A DNA stretch of 64,000 nucleotides from Asterias amurensis (Eukaryota; Echinodermata; Asteroidea; Forcipulatida; Asteriidae): NCBI RefSeq assembly GCF_032118995.1, contig NC_092651.1, positions 19,266,349 through 19,330,348 of the forward strand, written 5' to 3'. This document shows positions 1 to 13,598 of this stretch, in pieces. How positions within the stretch are numbered: position 1 is the stretch's first letter; the number at the start of each line of letters is the position of its first letter. The notes under the pieces were generated by a model, which was not told the origin of the DNA, ran no database searches, and was given only the letters and a program-made list of their open reading frames with translations. The position numbers and the translations under genes are program-made.

Positions 1-50
1 TCTGAGTGAAATATAACCTCCTTCGAAAACACCACGTTACTTTAAAGGGG

Positions 51-140
51 CCGTTTCACAAAATGTTTTTTACCAGCAACAGCTATCCATTGCTCATTAC
101 CAAGTAAGTTTCTGTGCTAAAAATAAGTCCAGTGCCTTCA
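51..140 (-). repeat. Fragment of TTAA element, GGCAGTGG family
   Basis: The piece matches one arm of the family seen whole at 9015-9376, including the segments CCATTGCTCATTACCAAG and the flank of GTTTCACAAAATG. The end reads CCAGTGCCTT, a decayed form of the family terminus. It lies in the opposite orientation to the copies at 9015 and 10921. Confidence 0.5.
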
Positions 141-691
141 AGGATGAGTAAGCAGATGGCCCGAGCACTTGTTATTCACGACAAATTTAAAATGAAGTTT
201 TATGGCGTACACCGTTGTTCTTTCCCTCGGTACATTTAATTTCCCAGCACATCCTCCCTAAATTACGTATTTCCTACGATCCTTGTTATTGTTTTGAAGT
301 GTCTGAGTCTGGGGATGGACACAGTTTAAGAGCCTACGACTGTTTAACCAAAACCGGGAACAATGAGATCTCGGAGTGCCAGTAAGGTTTGAATTAGAAA
401 CCTATAATTAGAATGCGTTCCCGAGTTATGAAAATTCTTCTGGACGCATGTTGGAAAAAAAATCATGGTAGGATGTTATAGATTTACATTTTAAAGAAAG
501 GATGTGTTCAACTTTCTTGGACGTGTTGAAATTTGATGAATTTGGTGAGTTGAGTTTAAAGCGGCGGAATAATAATTTTTACAGTTCAAACTTGATTTGT
601 CGAGTGCATAAAGATCAGTTGCCCGTCGGTTTTAGTGGAAAAAGAAACCAAATTTGATGGGTTGAATACCGATTTGACTGTATGTGGCTCT

Positions 692-934
692 GGGCCCAAT
701 TTCATAGAGCTGCTTAAGCACAAAATTGTGCTTAAGCAAAAAAATACTTGCTTAGTAAAATCAGATTATCGGCCAAGACTCCACTCAATTTTTATGCTAA
801 GTAAACTACAGCTAAATACCAGTCACAAGCAATGTATATGGCATGAAATTTGGGCCAGTAACATGTGTAAAATAACCGAGCTATTTTCGTGCTTATGCAA
901 ATTGTTTGATTAAGCAGCTCTATGAAATTGGCCC
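692..934. mobile_element. Palindromic MITE, GGGCCCAATTTCATAGAGC family
   Basis: It begins GGGCCCAATTTCATAGAGCT and ends with the reverse complement (AGCTCTATGAAATTGGCCCC), so the element folds back on itself. There is no coding capacity; an open frame of 92 codons across it is incidental. Other members lie at 11590, 20898, 31230, 42369, 48611 and 60259, with arms at 25208 and about 53610. The superfamily is not determined. Confidence 0.8.
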
Positions 935-2168
935 CTGGTCTGAGACGCTTTGGCTACCTGTACGCCAACAACCTGTGTATGTTTCTTGTGGTAAACGCAC
1001 AATACGGTTATACATGGATGATAATTCAAAGCTCTCACAGAAAACATTATTTTGATATGAGGCATTGATGGCACATACCAATCCTAGGAGTTCATGAATG
1101 TATTATTTTAAACTCCATGACAGTATACACAAATCGTCTTAATAAGACCTTACCATAAGCCTATCGTTGAAAGTGCATTCAGGAATTTCGAGTTGAGTGT
1201 ACATAACTAGTCTTATTACACTATAAAATATATCACAAAACATATAAATGTTCTTACCTAAATCGTTACCCACTGATCTGCTCTCACTTCCGATAGATAC
1301 AGCTATCCTTTACTGTGATTCAAACACAGAGGTACGCCGTCTCTAGCTCTCAAAAACTACCCCTACCGTTGGTAAAATGACGCTGGCAGCTCTGAGTGCT
1401 TTACAGCGCAGATAAAAGCAGCTACTTGCGATGTGATGCCGCGAATACGCGAGTCTGTGTTTTTATACGGAACTTCCCTACACCGACCGCACCCTGTTAG
1501 AGGAAGTACCTAGTTATACCCGATATAGCTAAAGGGTTTGGTAAGATTTTTGTTTAAGAAACTCGGTCCATCTCTTAGTCATTGATTGGAGAACGGTTCC
1601 AATGTTGCCATGGCTTAAAGTCAATAAGGAATCACATGTGTAAACAAAGCAGTTGATTAACTCCTCTTATTGTAATATGTAATAGGCCCTACTGAAAATG
1701 CTGACAGAACTGTACAGACGTTTTGAAGAGGACGACAATTACAGCAACATCATCAGCAATAATTGGATGGAAGTAGACAAATAATTACGTCCTTTCGCCA
1801 TTTTGTTTGATATCTGATGTCTGTATATTTTGTATAGTCAAACATGTTATTTCGTTTAAACTTTACAGTGAGTATGGCCCCGTTTTCATAATAAAAAAAA
1901 ACTTGTTTACAATGACTTGATTTCGTTTGATACATCACAAAGATGTAAAGAAACGTCGCATTAAGAGAAATGGCGTGTAGTCAACTTTGGGACCGCACAG
2001 TGGAATAAGAAATCGCATGAAAACCGTCGATTGAATAACATATCAATGGAAAACACTAGGCCTATTAGTATTATTTAAATGCAAACATGTACTTTTGTTT
2101 TTCATAAGTAAACAATCTCTGCAAGAGATTGACCAGATGCAGGCAGTTATGGGGGTTGACTAGGAAGT

Positions 2169-2742
2169 TTAAAGTCACCTGGAAATATAATTTTTTTTCT
2201 TTCAAACATAAGAGTATATGCTTACGAACAATAAAACAATTTTTTTAGTAATTGTTTGTCACGATTTATATGTTTAAAAAATATATAAAGTTGTTTGGGG
2301 GCTGACTCCGCCTACCCCTTTTGTGACGTCAATCGAGGCAGACTTTGCCTGCAATGCGTATAGTAAACACACGTGCAAAGTACATGTACGTCCAAGTCAA
2401 AGTGTTTTTCTGCGTTCAGCAGCAATACACCCGGTCGGCATTGCCGGGAAAAAAAAAAAAAAAAAAAAAAAAAATGTTTTTTGAAACGTACAAACTCACG
2501 ATTTGGTCCGTACATGTACTTTGCAATTGTGTTTACTCTACGCATTACAGGAAAAGTCTGCCTCGATTGACGTCACGAACAGCGCCCTCTCGGGTCGGGG
2601 TCTACTCTTAAGTTTGTAAATAACATAAGAACTGATTTTTTAAAACCTTAGTAAACTGTTTATTCACATTCCACTCATCAAAACACATATATTAGTGACA
2701 AAAGCTTTATTTTGAAAAAATACCACTTCCAGGTGACTTTAA
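2169..2742. mobile_element. TTAA-flanked foldback element with THAP-like start (Kolobok-like)
   Basis: TTAA is present at both ends, with terminal inverted repeats starting TTAAAGTCACCTGGAA. Long inner inverted arms carry GACGTCAATCGAGGCAGAC and an AAAGTACATGTACG motif on each side. In the centre, minus strand from 2441, a frame opens with MPTGCIAAER, which resembles the first residues of a THAP domain but lacks the second cysteine. An A-run follows. Length is 574 bp, far short of an autonomous transposon. The sister copy at 22090-22661 keeps both cysteines. Confidence 0.75.
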
Positions 2743-4454
2743 GAAGCTAGATATTTCCTCATGGAGGCTTTGGGCAGTGATAGGAGTGGTCGCATATCAA
2801 CTCAACTTCAATAAAAAGCAATGTTGTTGTTAACTTAAATATATTACATGTTTTTTTTAGCAATGGGATGGGCTTCCTCGGAACGAAGTTTAGGCCTAAA
2901 GTAAAAAGTAGGTCGATCCTTCACATGTGACTGTGATGTACTTTTGATAATAACCTAACCCTAAATCAGCCTTACGTTGACAAGAGTAGCAGTCCGACCC
3001 TTGACCTAGCCTGATCATCTGACGTCACATTTCGAGGCTTCAGAGCCGACATGTACACAATCACCTTTGACCTCTCAACATAGTTCACATTTCCTTATTG
3101 AGATTTGTAGTTAAATTCGACGTGCATGACGTGTTTCATGAGCAATACCTGTCCTCATCCTTGTGGATTATCTTTGTGGATAAGGACAGGGGACCAGTCT
3201 ACCCTTGACCCCATATCTTTCAAGAAGATGTCGCTGCTGACCAATGATCTGACCTTATCAAGTCCTATACACACATCACTCTGCTCACTATGACTAAATT
3301 ACTTTGACCCTGGAGAAAATAGAAAATTCGTGGCTTTCCCAGGTATTTTGCATTCCGAACTTATTAACTCAAAAAGCTGGGAGGACAATTTTTAACACGG
3401 TCGCAAAGGTAAACTTTGATTGGATGGCATACTAGTATACCTGTCTCTGTTTATGTTTTTTCTTAAAAGAAATAAAATAAGTAATAGATAGAGTGTCTAT
3501 CTGAAATTTGACAACAGGGCTTAAATAAGCTAGGACAAACTCAAAGACCACTTTGAGATTCTTGTTAACCTAGCACCAGCACCGTGGGTCAAAGTCTTGT
3601 CGCAGCAGGGCTTAGTTGTCACCATTTTGATACAACGCGTCGTTTCAAACCACAATGCGTTAGTGGGGGTTTTTTCTTTTTCTAAAAGACAACGTAATAT
3701 TGAGAGATGGGAGCAACATTAATAGTAAACTTGCGGGTACAACCATGGGTAAAAACTCTTTTGGTCTCGACGTTTCGAACAGTATACTCTGCTCGTCTTC
3801 AGGTAAACAAGGGTGGGTAATGTCTTAAAGTACTAAATTCACCTTGTACCAGCTGCCAAGGATAAGGTGCTTTTAGGTCTCATTTTGACAGATGAACGTA
3901 AATCTTATTAACGTGTTATTGCAAGCTCTTTTTTTACGTGGGCATTAACAACCGCACCCAATCATCCCGTCACAGTGTCAAGAACTCTAACTTCCAAAAG
4001 AGTTTTACAAAGTTGTTAATCTTACGCCCCCATTCCAATTTTTGACGTTAATTTGTTATGTCTTCGGTTTGGAGTTTGGAAAAAAAAAACACCCGTGGGT
4101 GAGGCTTGGCTCGAAGCCTCAAGAATGGCTCGGCATAAAAGTAAGAGGGGGGTTTTCTTTCGCAATGAAGTTAGTTTTGAGTGGTTTGGCTGATACTGAC
4201 CGGTCTTTTACCCCTGTCAAGGTCACACCCCTTCCACCCACACACAAACCCTTTAGTACAAAGTAGGGTCTTGATAATTTGCCAATTGTGAAAGTTGTAC
4301 ATGTTATTTGGAAATAATTAGTTTAGGAATAGATTGGTCGAGTCTCACGCGTATTCAAATATTGTGACCCGTTGACGTGTTCGAGTGTGTTTCCTTCATC
4401 ATTAGGCCTAAAGCAATGTATGCTACTTAACTCATTAAGTTGAATTGTTTTCAT

Positions 4455-4845
4455 GTACTATCGTGCACGTACACGATAATATCAAACTTATCGTGTATAT
4501 GTACACAATAAGTCCAAAGTTATCGCGAAGGTACATATTAAGTTTGAAAGTATCGTGTACGTACACGGTAAGATCATGTAAACGACAATTCCAAACTTAT
4601 CATGTACATTGATAAGTCAAAACTATCGCGTACGTACCGTGCACGTACGTAAGCCCAAAGTTATCGCGTACGTACACGATAAGTTATCGTGTACGTACAC
4701 CATAAGTTATCGTGTACGTACGCGATAAGTTATCGTGTACGTACACGATAAGTTATCGTGTACGTACACGATAAGTTATCGTGTACGCACACCATAAGCA
4801 CACCACTTTTTGTGTATGTACATCGTGCGTGCACGATAAGAGATT
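4455..4845. repeat. Tandem array of 23-bp palindromes
   Basis: The core unit ATCGTGTACGTACACGAT is a perfect palindrome repeated head to tail. In the right half (about 4660-4800) the period is exactly 23 bp (unit starts at 4684, 4707, 4730 and on). The left half is older, with units spaced by CCAAACTT-like linkers and more changes. Every unit can form a hairpin, so the array can form a row of cruciforms. No gene lies nearby. Confidence 0.9.
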
Positions 4846-7499
4846 TGTTTTAATATCCATGTGGCGGGCAATACGCTTCCGTACAAATCAGCCAGGTAGC
4901 ATTTATATAATGTTATCAATGGGCAAGCTTTGCGTTTAGACATAATGATAACCAATGGGCATAGCTTTGCATGTAGACCGGTAACTAGGCCAAGGAATGA
5001 CTGTGTTGAAAGATACAGAAAGCAGACAAGACATTTCCACACTTCCCCCTAGATATTGGCGATCAGTCAATGCATGACGTTACACTGCAAACACACCACA
5101 CCGATTTAGAGAACGGAAGGATAGCATTTTGCTGATTCCGGTTGGGAAAATGTCAAATGATTGAGGGTGTATACTTTGGGGAGTTTTGCACTCGAAACAA
5201 AATGTGGCTATTTGTGTTTATATCGAATGAACCATACAAACTGATATAGGTGCGGTACTCTGTGACAAGGAGTGTGCGGGAAATAAGTGTGATTTGGGGC
5301 ATCAATGATTTGGAAGTACATGGGGGTGGGGGCTGAAAAGATGAGGGTTGGGTGGGGGCTCATAAATGGGTTATGTCTCCCTCAACTTCTCGTTATCTCC
5401 CGTCAAACAAACCTATATTGTAACAGAAAGAAAAAAATATCAACTCTCTTTAAAGAAAACTTATCTGGTAACTAATAGTTTTGGACAGCAGGTTGAGAGT
5501 CGGTTTTCCTACTGTATCTTTCAGAGCCCAAACATCTCAGAAGCTAGAGCAATACTTCATGTGACTTCAAGCCGTCAACTGTTTCCTATCTGACGGTGAT
5601 TTATTGGCTAATAACTGCGACTTCATGTTACAATTCCAGGTATTAGAGTGTCGATAGAAAGGATACACACACCTTTGATAAAATAATATTAAACTAAACA
5701 CTTCCATTATCCACCGACATCAAATGATAAAGTACTAATCAAACTGGAAACCATACCAGCCACTCCACTTGCTGATTTCTCGGTTGTAAACAAATTTTGT
5801 CAAATGCCAGTTACATCAACGGGTAAAAACGAAACAACATGGGTAACTATAGAAACGTGACGTCACATCCCCAGTAACTACCTCGTCACACTTAGGTACA
5901 AGCAGATCAGTTTGAAAACAAAATCCTCCTCCTCCATAACATCCGAAGTTCATCCATTCACTTCCCCACTTTGCCATTATCAGCTCGGGAACTCCGAACG
6001 CTGACTTGCAAAACGCCAACGCCAACAACAAGAGGTCGGGGGTGCCCTGGCCGCCTGTCACTCGGCATCAAAACCGCGACCGTGAACCACACTTCGGTCT
6101 TTTATAAGGTTGCCGGTCTTTACAGCCGTGGTGCGAAAACGGTGTGTTGGTGTGTTGGAAAGGAGCCTAAACTCACCCAATAAAAATGCCAGAAACGAAC
6201 ATCGCCTAACGATCACTTGAATTTCCTGCAAGATTATTTCCACTTCTTGCAAGTCATTCTGTACCTTGGTGTTTTATCGTGGCAATATAGCTAGACTATA
6301 GCAAAGTGGCATGATGGGCTGACTGCAATGGGACGAACCATGCGTAATTTTATATCCAATCCAATCCATTTTCATATTCAGTGTTTATTTTCTATTGTTT
6401 GAAGCTTCAAATTCTATTAAAGTAAACGATTTTTTGACAAAACAGAAACGCGTCTCCTCAAACCTCACTTGATTAACAGAAACGTTACCATTGACAAGCT
6501 CTCAAATTGTTAATTGATTAATTAAGGACAATGTGTTTTCATGCTTTAAGTTGTGCGTGTTTTTGTTTACATCATCTTCCTCCATGCATGGTTACCTTAA
6601 CATCCCCCTGACTCACACATTGTGTTAAGCCCAAATATTCTCGTATCATATCACATAATACACTAACACTGTCTGTGACTACTTTGTCAGCTCGGCCAAT
6701 CATGTATAAAACCTCTAACATTAGACTTCCATTATGAGATATACATGTAAATCAGTCTGGAATGTGAGACCCCAATCGTGGCCACACCTAACAATATTCC
6801 CCGTTGCCATTTTGTTCAATTTCTACAGTGCGATGTAAAAGTTGTTTCTCTCCAAGTCCGGTTAATGTGCAAAACGAACAAGGGAGTCAGGGAAACACCC
6901 AACCAAGGGGGATGTGAAACTCAGGCAACCCCAAACCTTGTGTGTTGGTTTGATATCAAATTAATGTAGGTCCTTTGGATAAACTTGTATCGTTATACAT
7001 CATCGATTGCAATCTCAGACATGTTTCCTGGGGAAGTAAATCCAAACCAGCCTGAATAAATGCCGAACAGTTGTGATTTTCGAATCAGTAGGCTCTGACT
7101 TTGTGAACCCTCGCCCTGATCTTGGGTTTCTCTCATTTCAAATAACTCAAATTATGTTATCGCGTAGGGCAGGCCTGTTGAAAAGTCATGATGTGACGGG
7201 ACACTCGAGGTCCCAAATATTACTGACATGCTTACTTTTTGTTTTAATTGCGGCTCCCTAGAAGATCTTTGGTATGAACGATCAGGGACCAACACTTCAA
7301 TAGACATAATAATACCAATGCGGTTATCGTGTGTTTTCTTCCATTAAAACCAATGAATCCGAAACGAGGATGGAAAAGACTAATAGGCTGGTACCTTTTT
7401 GAACACTATTAATTGGTTGCGTTGAGACATAATGTCAGTTTGATTGCAAGCAACATTATTTTGGTTAAAAGGATACCTTTTTGTAATTCATTTTAGGAC

Positions 7500-7935
7500 C
7501 ATGAAGCACTCTAAAAATTTCATGTCCGGGTCATGAGAGTTGACCCAGATTCCGGTTTAGGAGGTCTGACCCACATCTGGGTCTGGCCGACCCGGAGGCA
7601 ACGCGACCCGAAGACTGGTTTTAAAAAATGAGATTTGATCTCAGATTCTGCATCAGTTTGATCCATCTCTGGGCCACTTTGACGCAGATTCAGGTGTGGC
7701 GGTTTCAACTTTCCGCCGTGTTCAGTTTTCCGAATGACCAAATACGGTAACAATACGTCGTGCGACGCCTGCGCACAGCAAGCGAAAGTAGTCAATTGTT
7801 AGTGCCGTACTGAGTCCCGGAAAACTGAACACGGCGGAAGACTAAAACCGCCACACCTGCATACTGACCCGAACATGGGTCAGGCCCCACTGGACCCGGA
7901 ATCTGGGTCAATTTCTGATCCGGGACAGTTTAGAG
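7500..7935. repeat. Nested inverted repeat
   Basis: The outer arms carry GACCCAGATTCCGG near 7540 and its partner CCGGAATCTGGGTC near 7897. The inner arms carry CAGGTGTGGCGGTTT (about 7690) and AAACCGCCACACCTG (about 7846), with a second stem of CGTGTTCAGTTTTCC inside. One palindromic element appears to sit inside another. No open frame of note. Confidence 0.65.
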
Positions 7936-9014
7936 TGGTAACAGAAGTGTGACTAGTCTTGTTACCGGTCGGTAGGATCTCGTGTCCGACAATACGTTAC
8001 TGGAGTTGTTAGCTCAAGGTTTCATATCATACACAGAAATAATGGACATTGGACGACTGTTAACCTAAAATAAACAAACAATAGACAATTCTCGTTAAAT
8101 TGTATTTACAACGACGCCTGCGTACAGACCCTATTGGTTGGCAAACACCATAGAGATGTGCACTCAGCAGACGTACAATCACGTCTGCGTCATGCCGCCA
8201 TTAGCCGCATACAAAATAGCACGATGTTCCCTCATTTTGCTAACCAAAATGTGTAGCACGCAATGTGCAATTTACATACCAGGGAAGGGTGTTTAATCTC
8301 AACAACCTGATACAAAAAAAAATCATCTAATCAACTTAATCAACTTTCGTGTTGTTCAGCTTTCCATTCGTCGCGAAGCAACCGCAATGTAAGGAAAGGG
8401 GATATCTTGCCAAATTGAATGGTGTAGGGGAAAAAAATCCAAAGAGAGAACATAATTCACTCATGTCTACTGGACTAATATTTACGTTGGGGGTGTTCCC
8501 CTAGGCGCACACGGGCCCACTGAAAACCTGTTCAATCGGATATTAGCAATATTTACGTCCTCTGTACTCTAATGTGTCTCTGGACATTGGAGGCAAACTG
8601 AGTGAGACAGACACGTTTCCCCGGCCTTGGAACCCTCCAAGGACAAGGAATAAAATTCAGCCGATGGTTATCGCCCGGTTGCACCTGGTTGTACGGGAGC
8701 CAACAGTTTTCTATACATTAAAACTGAATTAAAACAAATCAGACACATTTTGTACAGAGGTGAGGGGAGAGGGGGGGGGGGGGCTTCAAGTGAAAATGGG
8801 TTAAGACAAATGCTTTTAAATTCAATTTGCTTTATTAATTTAAGTTTCGTTGTTTTGTTTTGTTTTGTTTTAATTTTGTAGCGAAATAACTTCAATGGAT
8901 ACAAAGGAAACGAGCAAGTTAAAAAGGCATGCTTTAAGACGATCACAAAGAAGAAACCTTCATACATTACTGTTGCACACTTACTACAACTGTAGAGAAG
9001 TGATCTGTATTACT

Positions 9015-9376
9015 TTAAAGGCAGTGGACACTATTGGTATTTACTCAAAATAATTATTTTTGGTAAAGAGTAATGGGGAGAGGTTGATAGTACAAAACGG
9101 CTCCCTCTGAAGTGACGTAGTTTTCAAGAAAGAAGTAATTTTCCACCAATTTGTTTTCGAGACTTTAGAATTAGATGTTGAGGTCTCGATATCAAACATC
9201 TGAAAGCACACACAACTTCGTGTGACAAGGGTGTTTTTTCTTGCATGGTTATCTCGCAACTTCGACGGCCAATTGAGCTCAAACTTTCACAGGTTTGTTA
9301 TTTTATGCATATGTTTAGATACACCGTGTGAGAAAACTGGTCATTGACAATTACCAACAGTGTTCAGTGCCTTTAA
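9015..9376. mobile_element. TTAA MITE, GGCAGTGG family
   Basis: It is flanked by TTAA, with ends TTAAAGGCAGTGGACACT and its decayed reverse complement (CAGTGCCTTTAA). Internal landmarks are GAGTAATGGGGAGAGG, an inverted GAGGTCTCGA pair and TTATTTTATGCATATG. It is non-coding. This is the commonest family in the window (whole copies at 9015, 10921, 40559, 43499, 58448, 61389; a divergent one at 29804; a truncated one at 27841). Confidence 0.85.
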
Positions 9377-10920
9377 TATTATGAATATTTACTCCTGGTG
9401 TTGCGATGAAATGTATTATTGCAGATGGTTACAAACTCTCTACACTTTCAAATAGTAAAACTAAACAGGGTCTGAGACTTTCAATCTTTAATGACAATTT
9501 CGTCTCTTTCAAGAAGAAATCAAGAAAAATACCACAAACCACAGGTTGTTGTCCACACCCTTCTTTTCGGACATATTATATGTTCTTTTAGGCAACCAAG
9601 TTTTCGTAAAAATTACCCCAAATTAGCAGGTAACTTCTACACAATCTTGGAGGATCAGGTGCAATAATGTCAACGTGTAAGGCCAGTTGCCTTTTACACG
9701 TCGACCTTTTCGTTGCCTTTCTGGACAAATTTACTCTGATGTCTGATATAATATGTTAATTTTGGCATCGGTGATAAAGAATTAGTTGGTTGTTTGCCCT
9801 TTTATCGGAATAAAGAACCGATTATTCAATGCATATAATATATTACGGCAAAAAAATAAAATAATAAGATTTACTGTGGTGTCAAAGAAAGATTATATTC
9901 GTACTCAACCGAAATGTTTTCTTTTCGTGACGATACAAATATTGTAAATAAATTTAAGAATAATGTTTTTGAAGTCATTTTTTGAAACAGACAGTACACC
10001 TGACACACGATGCACGGCACACACACAGCGAGAGCGCACTGCTGGGGCGTTATCCGGACGGGGTTAATGGGTGTTTTCCTGTAGTCTCTGACCGTGCCTC
10101 GTCGGGGCCGATTAGAGTAATTTCCGGGACAAGTTCTTGGTCGGGTCGCGATGAGATGTTCCATGGTCCCAAGAGAATGGCAAGTTTTGATGACTACCAA
10201 TGACGCGTTTTTGTATTCAGCGTGTATTTTTTTTTCTTCTTTTCAAACTGGATGTACTGGAAAGTGGTGATTTGTTGATGGAATGGGACACGACTCCCAT
10301 GAAATAAAGGTCAAAACTCAGATTCTTGAAATGATTCTTCCTTCCGTAGACATCTTTTAAAATAAATTTATCCAGATAAGATCTCAGCATGGTTGATGAA
10401 ATTATGGGCCTTTAAAATCTGTTTAAATAACCTTCAATTCTGACATATACAAACCTTACATTCTGACATGATTAAACATGGAATACTTATCTCCTGATCA
10501 TAACTCTTAAAATTAGATAAAAAGTTGACATTAGGGGAGCAATACATGTTTGATATGAGCTTAATAACATCTAAACAACAACAAAATGGGTGAAGAACCA
10601 CTTGATGAGTAACTCTTAAATAATCAACACAAAACCAAAATTGTTCTAGATTTGACAATCTGGACATTTATTTCAAAATTTTACAAACTACTCTAAAGAA
10701 AGTGATCATAATTCTACCAGCTGTATAAGGAGGCGAGCATTGTGTACATATATATACAAAGGTTCATGATGACATCCTAACATCTATTGTGTTCATCATC
10801 TTTGAAATGAGTGAAAATTATTCTACAAGATACAATTGAATCATAAAGTCATTGCTTCAACATTTTAATAAACCCTAACCCTCAAATTCCTACTTTGATC
10901 CTCTCTGCACAATTGAAGGA

Positions 10921-11319
10921 TTAAAGGCAGTGGGCACTATTGGTAATTACTAAAAAATAATGATTGGCATAAAACCTTTCTTAGTGTGACGAGTAATGGG
11001 AAGAGGTTGATGGTATAACACATTGTGAGAAACGGCTCCCTCTGAAGTGCCATAGTTTTCGAGGAAGAAGTAATTTTCCACGAATTTGATTTCGAGACCT
11101 CAGATTTAGAACTTGAGGTCTCGAAATCAACCATCTAAACGCACACAACTTTGTGTGACAAGGGTTTTTTTTCTTTCATTATTATCTCGCCGACCAATTA
11201 CTTCAACGACCAATTGAGCTAAAATTTTGACAGGTTTGTTATTTTATGCATATATGTTGAGATACACTAAGTGAGAAGACTGATCTTTGATAATTAACAA
11301 TAGTAACCAGTGTCTTTAA
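10921..11319. mobile_element. TTAA MITE, GGCAGTGG family
   Basis: Complete copy with TTAA at both ends. The left terminus is near consensus (TTAAAGGCAGTGGGCACT) while the right is more decayed (CAGTGTCTTTAA). The internal inverted GAGGTCTCGAAATC pair is well kept. Non-coding. Confidence 0.85.
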
Positions 11320-11589
11320 GAAGGACTGAGGGATGTGAAACAAAATAACATGCTTATCACTGGGCCAGGCATTCAAATCTTATCCAAGTATGATTTGAAA
11401 TTTTGCATGGTGGAAGAAAGGTTCGAGGTATAACACCATAAGAATGTTTCTTTTGGGTTGCATTTGTTAACCACACTACTCAAAGGGAAAATATTCACAT
11501 GGCATTACCACAACTTACTTCTCTTAATCTTATCCAAGTCAAAATAGTTTGTCAGAGAGTGACATAGAGGAAGAGGATTGGGGTGACCT

Positions 11590-11833
11590 GGGCCCAATTT
11601 CATAGAGCTGCTTAGCACAAAAATGTGCTTAGCATGAAATTTCTTTCCGCATAAAAACAGGATTACCAACCAAAATTTCCATTTGTTGCATATTGCTTGT
11701 TACAGGTATTCAGCTGTTGTTTGCTTATCTTGAAAATCACAAGGAAATTTGGTTGGTTATCCTGTTTTTATCAAGGCAAAAAATGTCGTGCTAAGCAAAT
11801 TTTTGTGCTTAGCGGCTCTATAGAATTGGGCCC
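11590..11833. mobile_element. Palindromic MITE, GGGCCCAATTTCATAGAGC family
   Basis: Full-length and well kept: GGGCCCAATTTCATAGAGCT at the left, the matching inverted end GAATTGGGCCC at the right, and the paired internal segments CAGGATTACCAACCAAA and TTTGGTTGGTTATCCTG. Non-coding. Confidence 0.85.
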
Positions 11834-13598
11834 TGTAGGCAAAAAGGCCAAGGGCAGACAGGGTCAGCATAATAAAATGTGTGATCTTCAAAGTTACATC
11901 AACACTTTGAGATGTAGGTGACCTTGAAGCTTTGTATGGTGTGGATGACAAGATACATTTGTAAACAGGTACAACCATGATGTATAAAATCTCATTTGGG
12001 AGAAGTGTTGGATCTTCCCACAACAACAGTTCTCTTCAGAACAACCTATTTTCAGAACGAAAGCTCGAGAACAACACTTCTTCTTAGAACAACGCTTCTT
12101 CCAAGAACCAACACTTCTACCAAAAAGATTGCACACATGGTTGAACCCACAAGTCTCTTTAAGATGTACCCGTGTGAGCACATCTAACCATTGACACATA
12201 GGACCCAGACAAGAGGGGATCCCATTGGTTTGACAATTCATGGACTTTCCTTATTCTTATTTTGTCAGAGCATACTGATCGAAACGTCGAGTTAATCCAA
12301 CGGTTCTTTTCAGAACCACCCCAACTCATTTAGAGATTGTTATTACATGGTGTTACCGCAAACTCTTCTATATCTTATTTCCACCATGCAAAGTTTCAAA
12401 TCCTACTTATTTTGTCTACAAAACCAAAAGGGACCTGTCAAAACTGACATAATTATCTACTACATCTGACATTATGACATCTCTGACTGTGTTCCTGTGG
12501 CCATTCACCAAACCCCATAGGATTATTTTCTTCTAAATTCTACTATAGGCAAAGGGTAGGACTGTTTCGCTACAGATCAAGCGAGTGTGTATTTTGTCAT
12601 AGACAGGAAGGATTAACAGTCAGGGATGTAGCATCACTCCAAGCTTGGCAATAAGTTGGCTATCACGGAAGAAGTGCCAAAACCAATCTGTTCAAGTCTC
12701 CATTTAAACCCTAACTACCATGGACCTCCTGTAATCCTCCTCTATCAGCTCCCAGCCATCCTTGGCATGTTCCTTGTGTGCATTTGCACAAAACACACCC
12801 TGGTTATAATGATATTAAACAGGGTCCAGACTGTTTTTTACTTCAAGTCTCGGTTTGGTTACAATCAACTAATTGAGAGAGAATCGAAAGAGCTGCATCC
12901 ATGCAGCATCCCCATGTGTAGATTGCACAGAACTGATAAGAAACCCCAAAATTTGTTGCATTGGTTTAAAGGCTTCATACTTCATGGAGCGACAAATGCA
13001 ATTTTCTCCATGCCCCTTGGTGCCATTGAAATGCTCCAGCAGAAATTAAAAATGTCCTAATAGGGTGCCCTTTACCGAGGAGAAAATGCCTTGGTGCCCT
13101 TGCCCTTTCAAAAAATGAAGCATAGAGGTCTGGGTTTGTTGAAATCGTCCCTTAATGCCTTAGTTCTGCCTGCACTGAATCATGGATAAACTTGATGATT
13201 AAGAAAACTCTTGAATCATGGCTTCCAGGCCTGGGTTTCCCATAATATTATAGACTCAGAACCTCCCAGATGTTACAATTCAGGAGTTTCACAGACTCTG
13301 TGCATCAACATAAATACATAACTACAAGTTTGGATGCAATGTGGACTATTTCTTTATCCCTTTGGTGACTGCTTTCAAGATCAATTGAAGGTTCAAGTGG
13401 GGTTTGAGAAAATTCTGAAACACAGACAAAAAAACTGAGAAATCATAAGCCTGCTGAATGGACAGGGCAGATCTGTACTAATGTTTTGAATTTGATATAC
13501 TCAGTACTGTACAGCCACACAAAACAACAGGCCCAACATGGGACTGGCAACTTGTGAAAGCTTTTTTTACGGATTGTATTACTTCTACGGACAAGTGG

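Larger units (their letters stand above)
1..13598. other. Gene-poor stretch, repeats only
   Basis: I recognise no protein or RNA gene here. Open frames are short, lack family motifs, and mostly sit in repeats. It holds the individually listed repeats, plus AT-rich sequence between them. A GC- and CpG-richer patch at about 10000-10200 has overlapping open frames on both strands (73 and 109 residues) but no recognisable domain; it could be an exon or promoter of an unseen gene. A loose cluster of TGACC half-sites lies at 2995-3310. Nothing else stands out. Confidence 0.6.

Noticed and set aside
9871-10203. Overlapping open frames of 109 (minus) and 73 (plus) codons in a CpG-richer patch
   Set aside because: No recognisable domain in either frame and no splice context that I can support; mentioned only as a possible exon or promoter.
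12656-13060. 134-codon open frame on the plus strand
   Set aside because: No domain; the sequence downstream (TGGTGCCCTT, GGAGAAAATGCC) recurs near 46730 and 15430 as a dispersed repeat. Composition does not look coding.
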